Counted from the stretch's first letter, positions 37,201 to 50,089 are shown. The stretch is 64,000 bases of DNA from Magnaporthiopsis rhizophila (GCA_003049465.1 PYSS01000074.1:1-64000), one strand, 5' to 3'. Program-made: numbers and translations. The notes: generated by a model from the sequence alone, not told the origin.

Positions 37201-39800
37201 GGCTTATAATTATTGGGTTTTTTTATTAATTAATAATAATTTTCTCCATTAAATTTGTTCGGTAATTTAATTTATTAAAAGGTTATATTTTTTAAATTAT
37301 AAAAAGCCTAAAATCAGAGATTTCCCTCCCATATTTATAATATCCAGAATTATTTCGCAAATTTTTCCCAAAAATTAAAATTTAAAATAATTAATTTTAA
37401 TATCGATCCTTTTTTTATTAAATATAATTAGCTTTTATTTTATTATTATAAAATTATATAATTCTTTTTTCTAATATATCGGAATACCGTACCTTTTTAC
37501 CGCTTTTGGTGAAAAATAATTTTTTTGGGCTCCATAATCGATTATAATTTTTATTTTTCGCCTTTTTTAATATATCGTTATCCTAATATGCTTATATTGG
37601 TCGATAATCGTTATTATTAAAAATTTTGCTAGTTATTGCCCTACCCGTGCCCTATTTTTGGATAAACTTTTTAATTTTTTGTTTGGGGCGTTTATTTCCG
37701 GGCCTCGATTACTTTTATCGATCGGCCAAATCCGTTTATCCAGGCCTTTGCTTTTTTTTTATATGTACTTTACACTTCGGTTTTCCGCATATCTGGTATA
37801 TTAGGATTCCTATTAAGCATATTATAAAATACGCTGGTAATAGCTCGAAAATTGCTGCAAAATTTTTATAGCCCATTTTTGTTATCCATTATTTCAAAAA
37901 CTGGTATTTTTATCGTGAATATTGCACTGGTTCCTTTTCTTTTTTTTGTGGGAAAAAATCGTGCTTTAATTTTTTGGCCATATATTACCGGCAATTGTTA
38001 TATAAGTATTTAGCCCAAAAAAGTTTGTTATAATAACCTATATTAGGGTCCATATTTTTGTGGTTTAGCGCATATAACCGTGCTAATCGCTAATTTAGGT
38101 TCGGAATATTTTCGAGTGGTGCCTTATAATAAATAACCGATTGGTTATTTTTTAACCAATCCAGGGGCTTTTTTTTACTGTTTTGCGCCAATTTTTTGCA
38201 TATTAAACCACTAATAGGTTTGGGCTAATCCCAAAATTATCGGTTTATTTTCAAAAACCTGAATAAGGTGTACATTTTTTGTATTTTTTTTTTGGTTATA
38301 AGGGATTATTTTCCCATATCGATCAATTGCTAATTAAATTTCTGCTAAAAATTTTTAAAATTAATAATATATCGCTATTATTATTTGTTAAATCCCTTAT
38401 TGCTAAAATCCGTTTTTGTGGTTTTTCCGAGCGCTATTAAGGTTAATTTTTTTTCCTGGGCTTGTATCAGATACATTTGACCCAAAGGTGGTTTTATTTC
38501 CTTATTTTATCCAGCAAGCTTTTTTGCTATTAGTATATAATTGCTGCAGCATTAAACCTTTTTAAATTTTTTTGAATTTCAAGTTATTTTATTATCCTTT
38601 TTTTCGGATGTTGCAAAATTTATAATAATGTTTATTTTTTTTTATTATTATCCCAAAATTGGCCAATTTGTTATATTATAGCAAATTATTATTTGGGGTA
38701 ATATTTTGTGGCATTTTTATCGGAATAATAGGCCATACAGTTTTTATCAAAATAATAGGTTTAGTTAAATAATGTTTCGGGGCATAAGCTTTTTTTTATT
38801 ACTTGTTTGATTGTTTCGGATAACCCTAAAATTATGGGTTTATAACCCTTTAATGCATTTTTTCGGCAAAAAATAACTGTTTATCGGTTTTTTTGCAAAT
38901 AATCCTTTTAATATATCCTTTTTTTTATATTTGAAGCATTTTCTGTCCTTTAAATCCTTAAACCTAATATATTTTTGTTTTTTATACTGGTATATAATTT
39001 TTGCGCTAAAATTTATAAATCCAGGGTGTATACCGTAAACTATGGATTATTATTATTTTGCTTTTTTTTGATTGGTTTTATTATTTTGCATTATTGGTTT
39101 GGTTTGTTGGATTTTTTTTAAGGCAATATTTGTACAGTTTATTGCTAATATAAACGGTTATAATAATATAATCAACACAATTTTCAGATCATTCCTGCTT
39201 GGATAATTTATTTTTTATATTATCCCTTAACCCTTGGTAAAATTAAATTATTTTGGTATTTTTCGTCCAATTAAGTTTATTAATTAATTGTTAAAATTTG
39301 GAAATATAAATTAATGCAAAACCTTTTTACCGGAGCTAAAACAATTTTCTTTTGGTCACCCATTTTTTGTTAATTTGTCCGAAAATTTTCGTAACCTTTT
39401 TTTTGAATTTTTCGAAATCGGCAAATATTAATTTGGTTTTTTCCTTAAACTTATCGTGCCCTTTTAAATAATTTAATCAAATGGGTTCGAATTAATCCTT
39501 AACCTTATTATCCAAATATATAGCTATATAAGCAATTTTCTGTTTTTTTTTGCTAAAAATGATCTCGATAAAACAAAAAGTACCCCTTATATTTAATCAG
39601 AAATATTTTAATTTTGCTTTTTTTTTATCATATTTATCAGGCAAAAAAAATTTGTAAAATTTAACAGCAATATAAGGCTCGGTTTAAGCTTCTTTAAATT
39701 TTTCAACTTCCGTAATAAAGGTTTATATGGCCGCCGAAAAATTATTGTACAATTTGCCAGCAATAATAATACCCTCGGATTTTTTGCCTACGGTTAACAT
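34237..39800 (-). pseudogene. E5 gag-pol remnant
   Basis: On the minus strand: gag about 39800-38850, protease about 37560-37200, RT about 37000-36190 with YLNN at 36480-36469, RNase H, then integrase about 35640-34520. The C-terminal 34237-34524 is open for 95 codons and is the best preserved chromodomain in the window: KILDKKIINKTKYYLVKWAG, with the cage-type Tyr/Trp residues kept, followed by a tail ending GTPVPK. Chromodomains of chromoviruses bind methylated histone H3 and guide integration. The rest is full of stops. Confidence 0.84.
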
Positions 39801-39851
39801 AATTATTACTGTTTATTACTTTTGGTAAATACTAAACAGGATTAATCAAAA

Positions 39852-40356
39852 TATTACAAACGATTCTCTACTTTTAGGATATAATACGCTAGGAAAGGTG
39901 CTAAGCAGTATAATTTTCACAAGGTTACTTGTGCTGGGAAAACTGAAATAATAACAAAGATCTCGATTATTTGCCCAAAGGATTGCCTTGGAGCTAACTT
40001 AAATTAACTAATACCAAGGCCTCAGTTAAAGCTATTTAATATAGTAAAAAACCTTCGCCTTATATACCCGCAATCCTTTCATACTATATTTATGCTACAC
40101 CTGTGCTATATTTGTGCTATATCTGCTATATTGCATAGCAAACATATCACCCGTGCTTAGGTAAGTGCCTAATCTGTGCTATATTTGCTATATTGCATAA
40201 CAAATATATCACCCGTGCTTAGGTAAGTGCCTAGTTACGTAACTCCTTTCTGGCCTTAGTTATTCGGGCCTATTAGTCTTTATAACTGCGGGGTAAAGGC
40301 GTACCGCTGGGGGTTAGCCCCAGCCCTTCTGCCCCCTGCTAGCTGTGGCCGTAACA
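39852..40356 (-). repeat. E5 5' LTR (505 bp) with duplicated U3 module
   Basis: Plus strand starts TATTACAAACGATTCTC and ends GTGGCCGTAACA. Two copies of a 62-bp unit (period 62, starts at 40114 and 40176) lie in U3, each with an ATATTTG...CAAATAT inverted repeat and GTGCTTAGGTAAGTGCCTA. The TATATAAGG box lies at about 40052-40060 on the minus strand. Confidence 0.92.
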
Positions 40357-41551
40357 GGATTATGCAAAAAATAAAGCTAATAAGTATAAATCTTATAAAT
40401 TACTGTAACCTTTACTAGCACCTAATAAAATATAGCAAAAAATTATGGCGGATTTTGTTACAAAACTATCCAAATTAAAAAAATCCCTTATAAATATCCA
40501 ATATAATAGTATTATAATAATAATCGATCGATTTACCAAATATGCTATATACCTGCCATTCAAAAAAAATGCAAAAATTATAAACCTAACCTATATTTTT
40601 ATCCGAAATATAATTGCAAAATACGGAACACCAAAATGCATAATTTTAAACCGAAACAAATTGTTTAATAACAAATTTTGAAAACAGCTTATAGCAAACC
40701 TGGGCGCAAAACATGCCTTTTCCACAGCTTATTATTTTTAAATAAATAAATAAATAAAACAAACAAACCAAACCATAAAATAATATTTATATTATTTTAT
40801 TAATTATAAACAAAATAACTGGGTATAATTATTTTTTATAGCACAATTTGCATATAATAGTTTAATATATAAAAATACGGAAATTATACCGTTTTATACA
40901 AATTACGGGTATATATTTACGGTATATAAAAAACCCAGGGCAGAACCATATACCCTAATAACAAAAATATAAATAAAAAAATTTACCAAACTGCATAAAA
41001 ATTTCCAGGCAAAATTAAAAAAACTGCAACAGTACATATTTATACAGGCCAATAAAAAAAGGATCGAAAAATTAACCTTTAAAAAAAAGGATAATATTTA
41101 TTTTTTTTAATGCAATATCAAAATAAAATAATCAAATAACAAATTAAACCATAAAAAATTAAAACCGTTCAAAATCCTAAAAAGGATTTCCGATATTAAT
41201 TATAAATTTTAATTGCTATTAATTATGCATAATTATCCGATTTTTTACATAAATTTGCTTAAACCAGTATTACCAGGGTTTAAAAATAACGAATTAATAA
41301 AAATCGACCCAAAACAAAAGTACAAAATCGAAAAAATTTTGGATAAAAATATTATCGATAAAACCAAATATTATTTGGTTAAATAGGCAGGATACGGAAT
41401 TGAAAAAAGTATTTGGGAAAAAAAAACAAACCTAAAAGGTGCATCGGAAGCTTTTGAAAAATACCAGCAAAAAGCCTTTGGAAAAAAGTTAATACCAGTG
41501 CTAAAATTCGGATTTTGATTTGGAATGCCAGTACCAAAATAATTTATCTGG

Positions 41552-42247
41552 TTAAAATAAGGCTAATAAATTAAAATTGGGGTTAATCTTGTGATCGGCC
41601 CAGTTTGGAAATAATGGAGGAAAATTAAAAGCTAGCAAATTAGGGGGCGCGGCGGTGGTTTGCGCGGCTGTCTTATTGGCCTTTTCCTGCTCGACCCGCT
41701 TTAGCTCTTTTATGCTGTTAATCCTGCAACGGATTGCACGTATTTTTTTTTCAAACCATATTTTTTTCTGTTTGTGCAAACGCTTAATTTTGGTATTAGC
41801 GCGACAGCGCTTTTTTTTTACCGCTTTCAATTTAGCCTTTATTTTGAAATATTGGCAATTAATCTTTTTAAACTGGGATAAAAAAGGACCTAGCACGTTG
41901 CACCAAAAGTATTTTTGATAAATATATTTAATATACCTAAAAAAGTTGCGGGGGAATATAGTGCAGTATGCAAACCCTAGCGCTTTATAAGCAAAACAAA
42001 AAAATATTTCGGTGGAAAACGATAAAAAAACGGCAAGCAGATTATTATGGCGAACGGTGGATCGTATATTAATAGCTTTTCGCTTTTGCACCCGACCAAA
42101 TATTTTGTTAGAAAAAAGGAGTAAAAAATGGTAAAAAAAAAGAAAAATACTTATTATTGATAAAAAAACAGGACCGCAGGTTTTGGCCAAAGGGATTTGG
42201 CCTAAAAGGGGAAACCTGATATTATAACCATAACTGGCAGGGGGCAA
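41552..42247 (-). CDS. E3 antisense ORF, 231 codons, unknown function
   Basis: Longest uninterrupted reading frame in the AT-rich stack. It runs antisense to E3 gag-pol from the 3' LTR edge to just after the chromodomain. The first ~9 codons fall in the LTR, so the true start is uncertain. The N-terminal half is hydrophobic/aromatic. Residues about 138-200 form a Lys/Arg-rich helix (KAKLKAVKKKRCRANTKIKR, then KKIWFEKKIRAIRCRINSIK) followed by an acidic/Ala segment and a Pro/Phe-rich C-terminus ending NLLALF. The homologous segment is in E1, E2, E4, E5, E6 and E8. No recognised domain; a coiled-coil nucleic-acid-binding role is only a guess. Given the surroundings it is probably silent. Confidence 0.55.
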   Translation of the reverse strand: MPPASYGYNIRFPLLGQIPLAKTCGPVFLSIISIFLFFYHFLLLFSNKIFGRVQKRKAINIRSTVRHNNLLAVFLSFSTEIFFCFAYKALGFAYCTIFPRNFFRYIKYIYQKYFWCNVLGPFLSQFKKINCQYFKIKAKLKAVKKKRCRANTKIKRLHKQKKIWFEKKIRAIRCRINSIKELKRVEQEKANKTAAQTTAAPPNLLAFNFPPLFPNWADHKINPNFNLLALF

Positions 42248-42681
42248 AAGGGCTGGGGCTAACCCCCAGCAGAATATTTTTACCCTGCAATTATAAAGGC
42301 CAGGGGGCCGAATAATTAAGGCTAAGCTAAAAGAAAGTCACATAATTAGGCATTTATCTAAATATAGGTGATATGTTTGTTATATAATATAACAAATATA
42401 GTATAGTGATATGTTTGTTATGCAATATAACAAATATAGCACAAATATAGTATGGAAAGTTCGCTGGTATATAAAATAAGGGGCTTTTTTATATTAAATA
42501 GTTTTTAATTGAGGCCTCGGCATTAGTTAACCTAAGTTAGCTCCAAGGCAATCTTTTGGGCAAGCAATCGAGACTTTTGTTACTACTCCAGTTCCCTAGC
42601 ACAAGTAATTTGGTGAAAATCATACTGCTCAGCACCTTTTCTAGCGTACCCTACCCTAAAAGCAGAGAACCGTTTGTAACA
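42220..42681 (+). repeat. E3 3' LTR (462 bp)
   Basis: Starts TATTATAACCATAACTGG (ancestral TGTTAC) and ends CCGTTTGTAACA. The purine tract AAAAGGGGAAA lies just upstream. Confidence 0.92.
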
Positions 42682-43319
42682 CATTTTTAGGCCTTTTTGG
42701 GGCTTTTATTAATATATGCAAAAGTCTGCTTTTTTGCGCAAAAAAACCTACGTTAATAAAAAAACCCCCAGTTTTTAAAAAAGTATTAAATATGCAGTTT
42801 TTTTAGGCTAATATCCAAAAATCCATACCGGAAAAACGCAGCGCATAAAATTTGCACAGGTTAAAAATATTATTATTATTATAATAAAAAAATGATAAGC
42901 ATATTTGTAAATCCCCGGAATAGTTTAAATAAAACCGGAAAATATATATAATATTAATAAAAGGGGCCTGCAAAAGGGCAAAACAGATAACGGGCTTATT
43001 TTAGGCCTTGCAAAAACCCGGCTTTTGCAAAAAAAAAGCCCCCCGGAACCCGTATTTGGACCTCCTTTATCGAGTGCATCTCGGCCACGGGGGTTACCTT
43101 TTTTCCGCTTATTATATTTAAAAAAAAAGCGTGCAAAAGCAGTGGTTTCCGAAAGATTTAAACCCTTTTAAAGGCTGGGAATTTACTGTAACAAACAATA
43201 AATAAATTACTAATAATACTAAAATCGAATGGTTGTAAAAAATCTTTCTCCCAGGCTGTTACAACCATAGCTGGCAGGGGACAGAAGGGTTGGGAGGCTA
43301 AGCCCCAACAGGACGCCTT

Positions 43320-43813
43320 TGTTACAAACGGTTCTCTGCTCCTAAGGTAGGGTACGCTAGGAAAGGTGCTGAGCAGTATAATTTTCACAAGGTTATTTGT
43401 GCTGGGGAACTGGAATAATAATAAAGGTTTCGGTTATTTGCCCAAAGGGTTATTTTGAAACTAATTTAGATTAACTAATGCCAAAACCTCAGTTAAAAAC
43501 TATCCAACACAATAGGAAATTTTTATTTTTATATATCCGTAACCTTTCCGTACTATATCTTTTTGGATCTATTATTTTGCTACAGATTCACAAATTTTTG
43601 GATTTATTATTTTGTTACAGATCCATAAATTTTTGGATTTATTATTTTGCTACAAATCCACAGATCCTAATTAGGTAAATATCTGGTTATATAACTTTTT
43701 GCACCGTTCTAGCTTTAATTATTCAGTTTTTGGCTTTTATAATTGCGGGGTAAAAGCATTATACTAAAAGTTAGCCCCAGCCCTTTTGCTTTTTGCCAGT
43801 TATAATTATAATA
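43320..43813 (-). repeat. E6 3' LTR (494 bp), U3 with 3 x 35-bp repeats
   Basis: Plus strand starts TGTTACAAACGGTTCTC and ends AATTATAATA. Tandem units start at 43563, 43598 and 43633 (period exactly 35) and run to 43667. Confidence 0.92.
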
Positions 43814-43852
43814 TTAGGTTTCCCTTTTTAAGCCAAATTCTTTTGGCTATAT

Positions 43853-44450
43853 TTGCAGCCCTATCCTTTTATTAATAACAAATATTTTCCTTTTTTGTTA
43901 TTTTCCGTCCCCCTTTTTTTTAACAAAATATTTGGTCGGGTACAAAAATACCGTTTTGCCAAAAAAACCTTTTATTGCAAAAAACTTTTAGCTATTATTT
44001 TTTTTCGTTTTTTTAATATACCTTTCTATTTTTATTGCAAATTTTTGGATTGCGCTTTATGTGCGGCTTTTTTTTAGGATTTTTTTCGGTGCGTGGAATA
44101 CTTTTATATTAACCGTTTTGGTTATAACGTTTTAAACCTTTCGCTTACCAAATTTCGGAATATTATGGTCCAATATAATAAATTGGAAATTAAACTGGAA
44201 AAGGCAAAAAAAAAGTTTTCTGTTTGCAATAATAAAAACAAATATGGTTAAAAAAAATAATGCATACTGTTTGTTGCAAAATTAATAATATTAAAAAATT
44301 GGAGCGGGTTAAATAGAAAAAGGCCGAAAAGGCGGCTATTTAAGCCCCTATTATTTTTCCAAATTTGTTAATTTCTGATTTTCCTCCATTATTTTTAAAT
44401 TGGGCCGATTATAAGGTTAATCCCGATTTTAATTTGCTGGTTTTATTTTA
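43853..44450 (+). pseudogene. E6 antisense ORF, degraded
   Basis: An open piece at 43853-44077 (FFNKIFGRVQKYRFAKKTFY) corresponds to the N-terminal half of the E3 antisense protein (FSNKIFGRVQKRK). The conserved basic core follows at about 44200-44330, now with stops. Position and content match the other copies. Confidence 0.5.
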
Positions 44451-44529
44451 ACCAGGTAAATTATTTTGGTACTGGTATTCCAAATTAAAATTCGAGTTTT
44501 GGTACTGGTATTAATTTTTTTCCAAGGGC

Positions 44530-47500
44530 CTTTTGTTGGTATTTTTCGAAAATTTTTAATACATTTTTTAAGTTTGTTTTTTTTTCCCAAATGCTTTTTT
44601 CGATTCCATATTTTACTTATTTAACCAAATAATGCTTAATTTTATCGATAATATTTTTGTCCAAAATTTTTTCAATTTTGTACTTTTATTTTGGGTCGAT
44701 TTTTATTAATTTGTTATTTTTAAATTTTGGTGGTGCTGGTTTAAGCAAATTTATATAAAAAATCGAATAATTATATATAATTGGTAACAGTTAAAATTTG
44801 TAATTAATATTAAAAACCTTTTTTAAAATTTTGAACGGTTCCAATTTTTTATGGTTTAATTTGTTATTTGGTTATTTTATTTTAATATTGTATTAAAAAA
44901 GATAAATATTATTTTTTTTTTTAAAGATCGGTTTTTTAATTTTTTTTTATTAGCCTGTATAAATATGCACTGTTGTAATTTTTTTAGCTTTGCCTGGAAA
45001 TTTTTGTGCAGTTTAATAAATTTTTTCACTTATATTTTTACTGTTAAAATATATGGTTTTGTTTTGGGTTTTTTATATATTATAGGTATATATCCGTAAT
45101 TTGTATAAAATGGTATAATTCCTGTACTTTTATATATTAAACTGTTATATGCGAATTGTGCTATAAAAAATAATTATACCCAGTTATTTTGTTTATAATT
45201 AATAAAATAATATAAATATTATTTTATAATTTAATTTGTTCGTTCCGTTTGTTTATTTGTTTAAAAATAATAAGCTATAAAAAAAGTATGTTTAGTATCC
45301 AGGCTTGCTATAAATTGTTTTTAAAATTTGTTATTAAACAATTTGTTTCGGTTTAAAATTATACATTTTGGTGTTCCGTATTTTGCAATTATATTCCGGA
45401 TAAAAATATAAATTAGGTTTATAACCTTTGCATTTTTTTTAAATAATAGGTATATGGCATATTTGGTAAATCGATCGATTATTACCATAATACTGTTATA
45501 CTGGACATTTATAAAGGGTTTTTTTAATTTAAATAGTTTTGTAACAAAATCCGCCGTAACTTTTTGCTATATTTTGCTAAATATTAGCAAAAATTGTAAT
45601 AATTTATAAAATTTATACCTATTAGTTTTATTTTTCGCACAATTTTTGCAATTTTTAATTATATTTTATATTTTGATACAAATTTTTATAAATTTGTAAT
45701 ATTACCGAAATTTTTTCCAAATTTTAGCAATTTTTTGGTATTTATTAGTTATTTGGCTATAAATCTGCTGGATTTTTTTTGGGATTCAGTTTTTTTGTTG
45801 GGTTATTTTGGCTAACGCCCGTTATGCTGAAATTAGGGATCCGTTTGGTCCTTTGGCCAAAATTATGCATATTTTTGGTAATATATCCATTTAATAATCC
45901 GATTAACGGTTTAAAGTATCCGTTTGGCCGTTTTTTGATTTTTTTTTAACCTTAATTCGGAAATTATAATTTTGAAAAAATTGGTTTTATTAGATTTATT
46001 TTTTATTTAGTATTTGGCTGGTAATAAATTGTAATAAATTTTTATAATTAATATATACCACAATTTGGTAATTAGCCCTGTATAAATATACCCTTTATAT
46101 TTCCAAAATTTTAATAATAGCAAAAAACTTTTTATCGTAAATTTGATAATTTAGCTTAGGTTTATTTAATTTTTGTAAAAAAAATATGCAAAAATGCAAT
46201 TTTTTTTAATCGTTTTGCTATCCCAGTTATTTTCCGATAGCAAAATTTAACGTATTAATTTTAACCTCGAAGGGTTTTTTTGGGTTTGGCATTGCTAATA
46301 CCGGTATTTGGATAATAGCTTTTTTTAGCAACTTAAAAGCTATTTATTTTTGTATTTTCTAATAAAACTGGGTATTATTTTTGATAAAATTTGTAAATAA
46401 TATAACCTTTTTGTTAAAATTTTGGATAAATTTTCGATAAAAGTTTAAAAATTTTAAAAAATTTTGTATTTTTTTAATCGTAATAAATATAGGCCAGTTT
46501 TTTACCGCCTGTATTTTTTTGGGTTTTATCCGAACTTTTCCTTATTTAATAATAAACCCGAAAAAAATTACTTTTAAAAAATACCATATATATTTATCCG
46601 GGTTAATTAAAAATTTTGCATTTTGCAATTTTTGCAATATTTTATATATATATTATTTATATTTTTCCAATATTTTTGAAAAAATTAAAATATTATTCAA
46701 ATATATAAAAATAAAAATATCGAAATATTTTTGTAATATATGGTTAATTATTTGCTGAAATATGGCTGGTATATTAGTAAGCCCGAAAATTATTACCAAT
46801 AATTCGAAAATTTCAAATTTGATCCGAAAAGCAATTTTCCATTTATCCTTTTCCTTAATTTTTAACAGGTTATATGTTTTGCATAAATTTAGGGCTATAA
46901 ATTACCGGCTTTTTCCGAGCTTATTTTTAAATTTATCGATTAAAAGTAAAAAATACCGATTTTTTATTATTTTTTAATTTAACGGATAATAATCGATATA
47001 TATCTGTTTTTTCCTGTTTTTTTTGGGAATAAATAAAATTTTATATCCTATAGGAAAATTGGAAGGTTTGGTAAATCCTTTCCTGATTTTTTCCTTGAAT
47101 TATTTTTATAGTAACTTTTTTTATCGAGGGTTTAATCGGTACAATTTTTGATATTTAAATTATGCTTCCGGTTTAAGCTTAATTTTATAATTAAACGGTT
47201 TATATTTTGGTAATACCGTTTCCAAATTTTTTTGAAATAATTTTTAATATTTATGATATTTTTTAGGAACATTTTTAAATCCTTTTTTGGTAATTTTTTG
47301 CTTGTTAAATTTGTTTATATTTATGTTTATTAATATTTCGGTTGGTGCGGTTTGTTAGGGTTAATTGTTAAATTTTGTTATTATTGCGATTGCTTTTTTT
47401 GGCGTTTATTTTTTATTATCCGGAACCCGTAATTATTGGGCTTTTTTATTGGTTAATAGCGATTTTTTTTATTGGATTTGTTCGGTAACCCAATTTATTA

Positions 47501-50030
47501 AAGGGTTATATTTTTTAAATTATAAAAGGCTTAAAATTAGGTTTTTTTTCCTATATTTATAATATTCAGGGTTATTTTGCAGGTTTTTTTTAAAAATTAA
47601 AATTTGAATTAATCAATTTTAGTATCGATTTTTCCTTTATTAAACATAATCGGCTTTTATTTTACCATTATAAAATTATATGGTTTTTTTTTCTAATATA
47701 TCGGAATATTGTACCTTTTTACCGTTTTTGGCAAAAAATAGTTTTTTTAAGCTCCGTAATTGATTATAATTTTTATTTTTCGCTTTTTTTAATATATTGT
47801 TATCCTGATATGCTTATATTGGTCGATAATTATTATTATTAGGGATTTTGCTAATTATTACCTTATTTGTGCCTTATTTTTGGGTAAGCTTTTTAATTTT
47901 TTGCTTGGGGCGTTTATTTCCGGGCTTTAATTATTTTTGTTAATCGGGCAAATCCGTCCGTTTATACCTTTGCTTTTTTTTTTATATATATTTTGCATTT
48001 CGGTTTTTTATACATTTGGTATATCAGGATTCCTGTTAAATATATTATAGGATATGCTAATAATAGTTTAAAAATTGCTGCAAAATTTTTATAGCCCATT
48101 TTTGCTATTTATTATTTCGGAAGCTGGTATTTTTATCGTGGGTATTATATTGGTTTTTTTTTTTTTTTGTGGGAAAAAATTATATTTTAGCTTTTTGGCC
48201 ATATATTATTTGTAATTATTATATAGGTATTTAGCCTAAAAAAGCTTATTATAATGGCCTATATTAGGGTTTATATTTTTGTGGTTTAATATATATGGCC
48301 GTGCTAACCGCTGGTTTAGGTTCAGAATATTTTCAAATAGTGCCCTGTAATAAATAACCAATTAATTATTTCTTAACCAATCCAGGGATTTTTTTTTATC
48401 ATTTTGCACCGGTTTTTTTGCATATTAAACTATTAATAAGTTTAGGCTAATCCCAAAATTATCGGTTTATTTCCAGAAATTTAAATAAGGTATACGCTTT
48501 CCGTATTTCCTTTTTGGTTATAAAGGGTTATTTTTTTATATTAATTAATTGCTAATCAAATTTTTGCTGAAATTTTTTAAAATTAATAATGCGTTGCTAT
48601 TATTATTTGTCAAATTTTTTATTATTAGGGTTTATTTTTGTGGTTTTTTTAAATATTATTAAGTTTGATTTTTTTTCCTGGGTTTGTATTAAATGCGTTT
48701 GGCCCAAAAGCTGTTTTATTTTTGTATTTATATTTAAATTTTCCTCGGAATCGTTAATTAAAATATCCGATATATTTTTATATTAAGCTAGTTTTTTAAA
48801 TTTTTCCAAAACGTGCGCTGTTATATTATTCTTTTTTTCGAATATTATAAAATTGGTATTTATTTTAATTTTTCCTCGGTTACCAAACCGGGATTGGTTA
48901 ATTTATTATATTATAATAATTTGTTATTTTGGGTAATACCCTATAACATTTTTATCGAAATAATAAATTATATAATTTTTATCAAAATAATATATTCAGC
49001 TGAACAATGCTCCGGAATACAGGTTTTTTTTTTTTGTTTATTATATTAATCTAAATAAGGCTGGAATTATAAGTTCATTTCCCTTTTGTGCGCTTTTTCG
49101 GCAAAAAATAACCGCTTATTGGTTTTTTTGCAAATAATTTTTTTTAATATATCCTTTTTTTCCATATTTAAAGCATTTCCCATCCTTTAAATTTTTAAAC
49201 CTAATATATTTTTGCTCTTTTTGCTAATATATAATTCCAGTATTAAAATTTATAAATTTAGAATATATATTATAAATTATAAATTATTATTATTTTGCCT
49301 TTTTTTGGTTAGCTTTATTATTTTATATTACTGGTTTAGTTTGCTAAATTTTCTTTTCGAAGTAATATTTGTATAATTTATTACTAATATAAACGATTAT
49401 AATAATATAATTAACAAAATTTTCAGGTTATTCTTGTTTAAATAGCTTATTTTTTATATTATTTTTTAGCTTTTAATAAAGCTGGGTTATTTTAGTATCC
49501 TTTGTCCAATTAAGCTTGTTAATTAATTGTTAAAATTTAAAAATATAAATTAATACGGGACTTTTTTACCAAAGCTAAAATAATTTCCTTTCGGCCACCT
49601 ATTTTTTATCGATTTGTCCGAAAATTTTTGCAACCTTTTTTTCGAACTTTTCGAAATTGGCAAATACCAGTTTAATTTTTTTTTTAAACTTATTATACCC
49701 TTTTAAATAATTGAACCAAATAAGTTCGAACCAATCTTTAACCTTACTATTCAAATATATAACCGTATAAATAATTTTTTATTTTTTTTGCTGGAAATAG
49801 TTTTAATAAAACAAAAAATATCCTTTGTATTTGGTTAGAAACATTTTAATTTTGCTTTTTTTTTATCGTATTTATCAGGCAAAAGGAATTTGTAAAATTT
49901 AACGGCAATATAAAGCTTGGTTTAAACTTTTTTAAATTTTTCGATTTTTGTAATAAATGCTTATATAGCTGCCGAAAAATTATTATATAATTTGCCCGTA
50001 ATAATAACGCCCTTGGATTTTTTACCTGCA
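44530..50030 (-). pseudogene. E6 gag-pol remnant
   Basis: Minus strand: gag about 50030-49050 (open bit 50031-49846), protease about 47790-47450, RT about 47200-46390 with YLNN at 46703-46692, RNase H, integrase about 45860-44700 (a DIQYN-like core and ITPFYANYG-like stretch are readable), chromodomain about 44690-44530. Stops occur every few tens of codons. Inactive. Confidence 0.82.
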
Positions 50031-50089
50031 ATTAATATAATTATTACTGTTTATTACTTTTGGTAAATATTAAACAGGATTAATCAAAA

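Larger units (their letters stand above)
33058..40356 (-). mobile_element. E5: Ty3/Gypsy chromodomain retrotransposon nested in E3
   Basis: 7299 bp, 505-bp LTRs at 33058-33562 (3') and 39852-40356 (5'), perfect TSD GGATT at 33053-33057 and 40357-40361. It interrupts the E3 integrase. The LTRs are longer than in the other copies because the U3 core is tandemly duplicated. Confidence 0.93.
21530..41470 (+). pseudogene. E3 gag-pol remnant (split by E4 and E5)
   Basis: Gag spans about 21530-22440; all knuckle cysteines are lost (CFKC-type Cys read Tyr or Asn). Protease lies at about 23770-24100. E4 interrupts between protease and RT. RT resumes at about 31480-32240, with YLNN at 31995-32006 in place of YLDD. 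RNase H follows, then the integrase N-terminus to 33057. E5 interrupts within the integrase. The integrase core resumes at 40362; 40445-40681 is open, keeps one catalytic Asp context (IIIIIDRFTKYAIYLP), and shows Asp to Asn in ILNRNKLF. A chromodomain-like block lies at about 41300-41470. Inactive. Confidence 0.83.
20991..42681 (+). mobile_element. E3: Ty3/Gypsy chromodomain retrotransposon holding E4 and E5
   Basis: LTRs of 462 bp at 20991-21452 and 42220-42681; TSD CATTT at 20986-20990 and 42682-42686. Without E4 (24151-31308) and E5 (33058-40356) it is about 7.2 kb. Domain order is as in E2. Its protein-coding sequence continues across both inner insertions once each insertion and one TSD are removed. 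It has the longest intact antisense ORF of the window. Confidence 0.92.

Noticed and set aside
43563..43667. Regular repeats resembling a CRISPR array or minisatellite
   Set aside because: There are only three direct units without distinct spacers, they occur in both E6 LTRs, and the sequence is eukaryotic.
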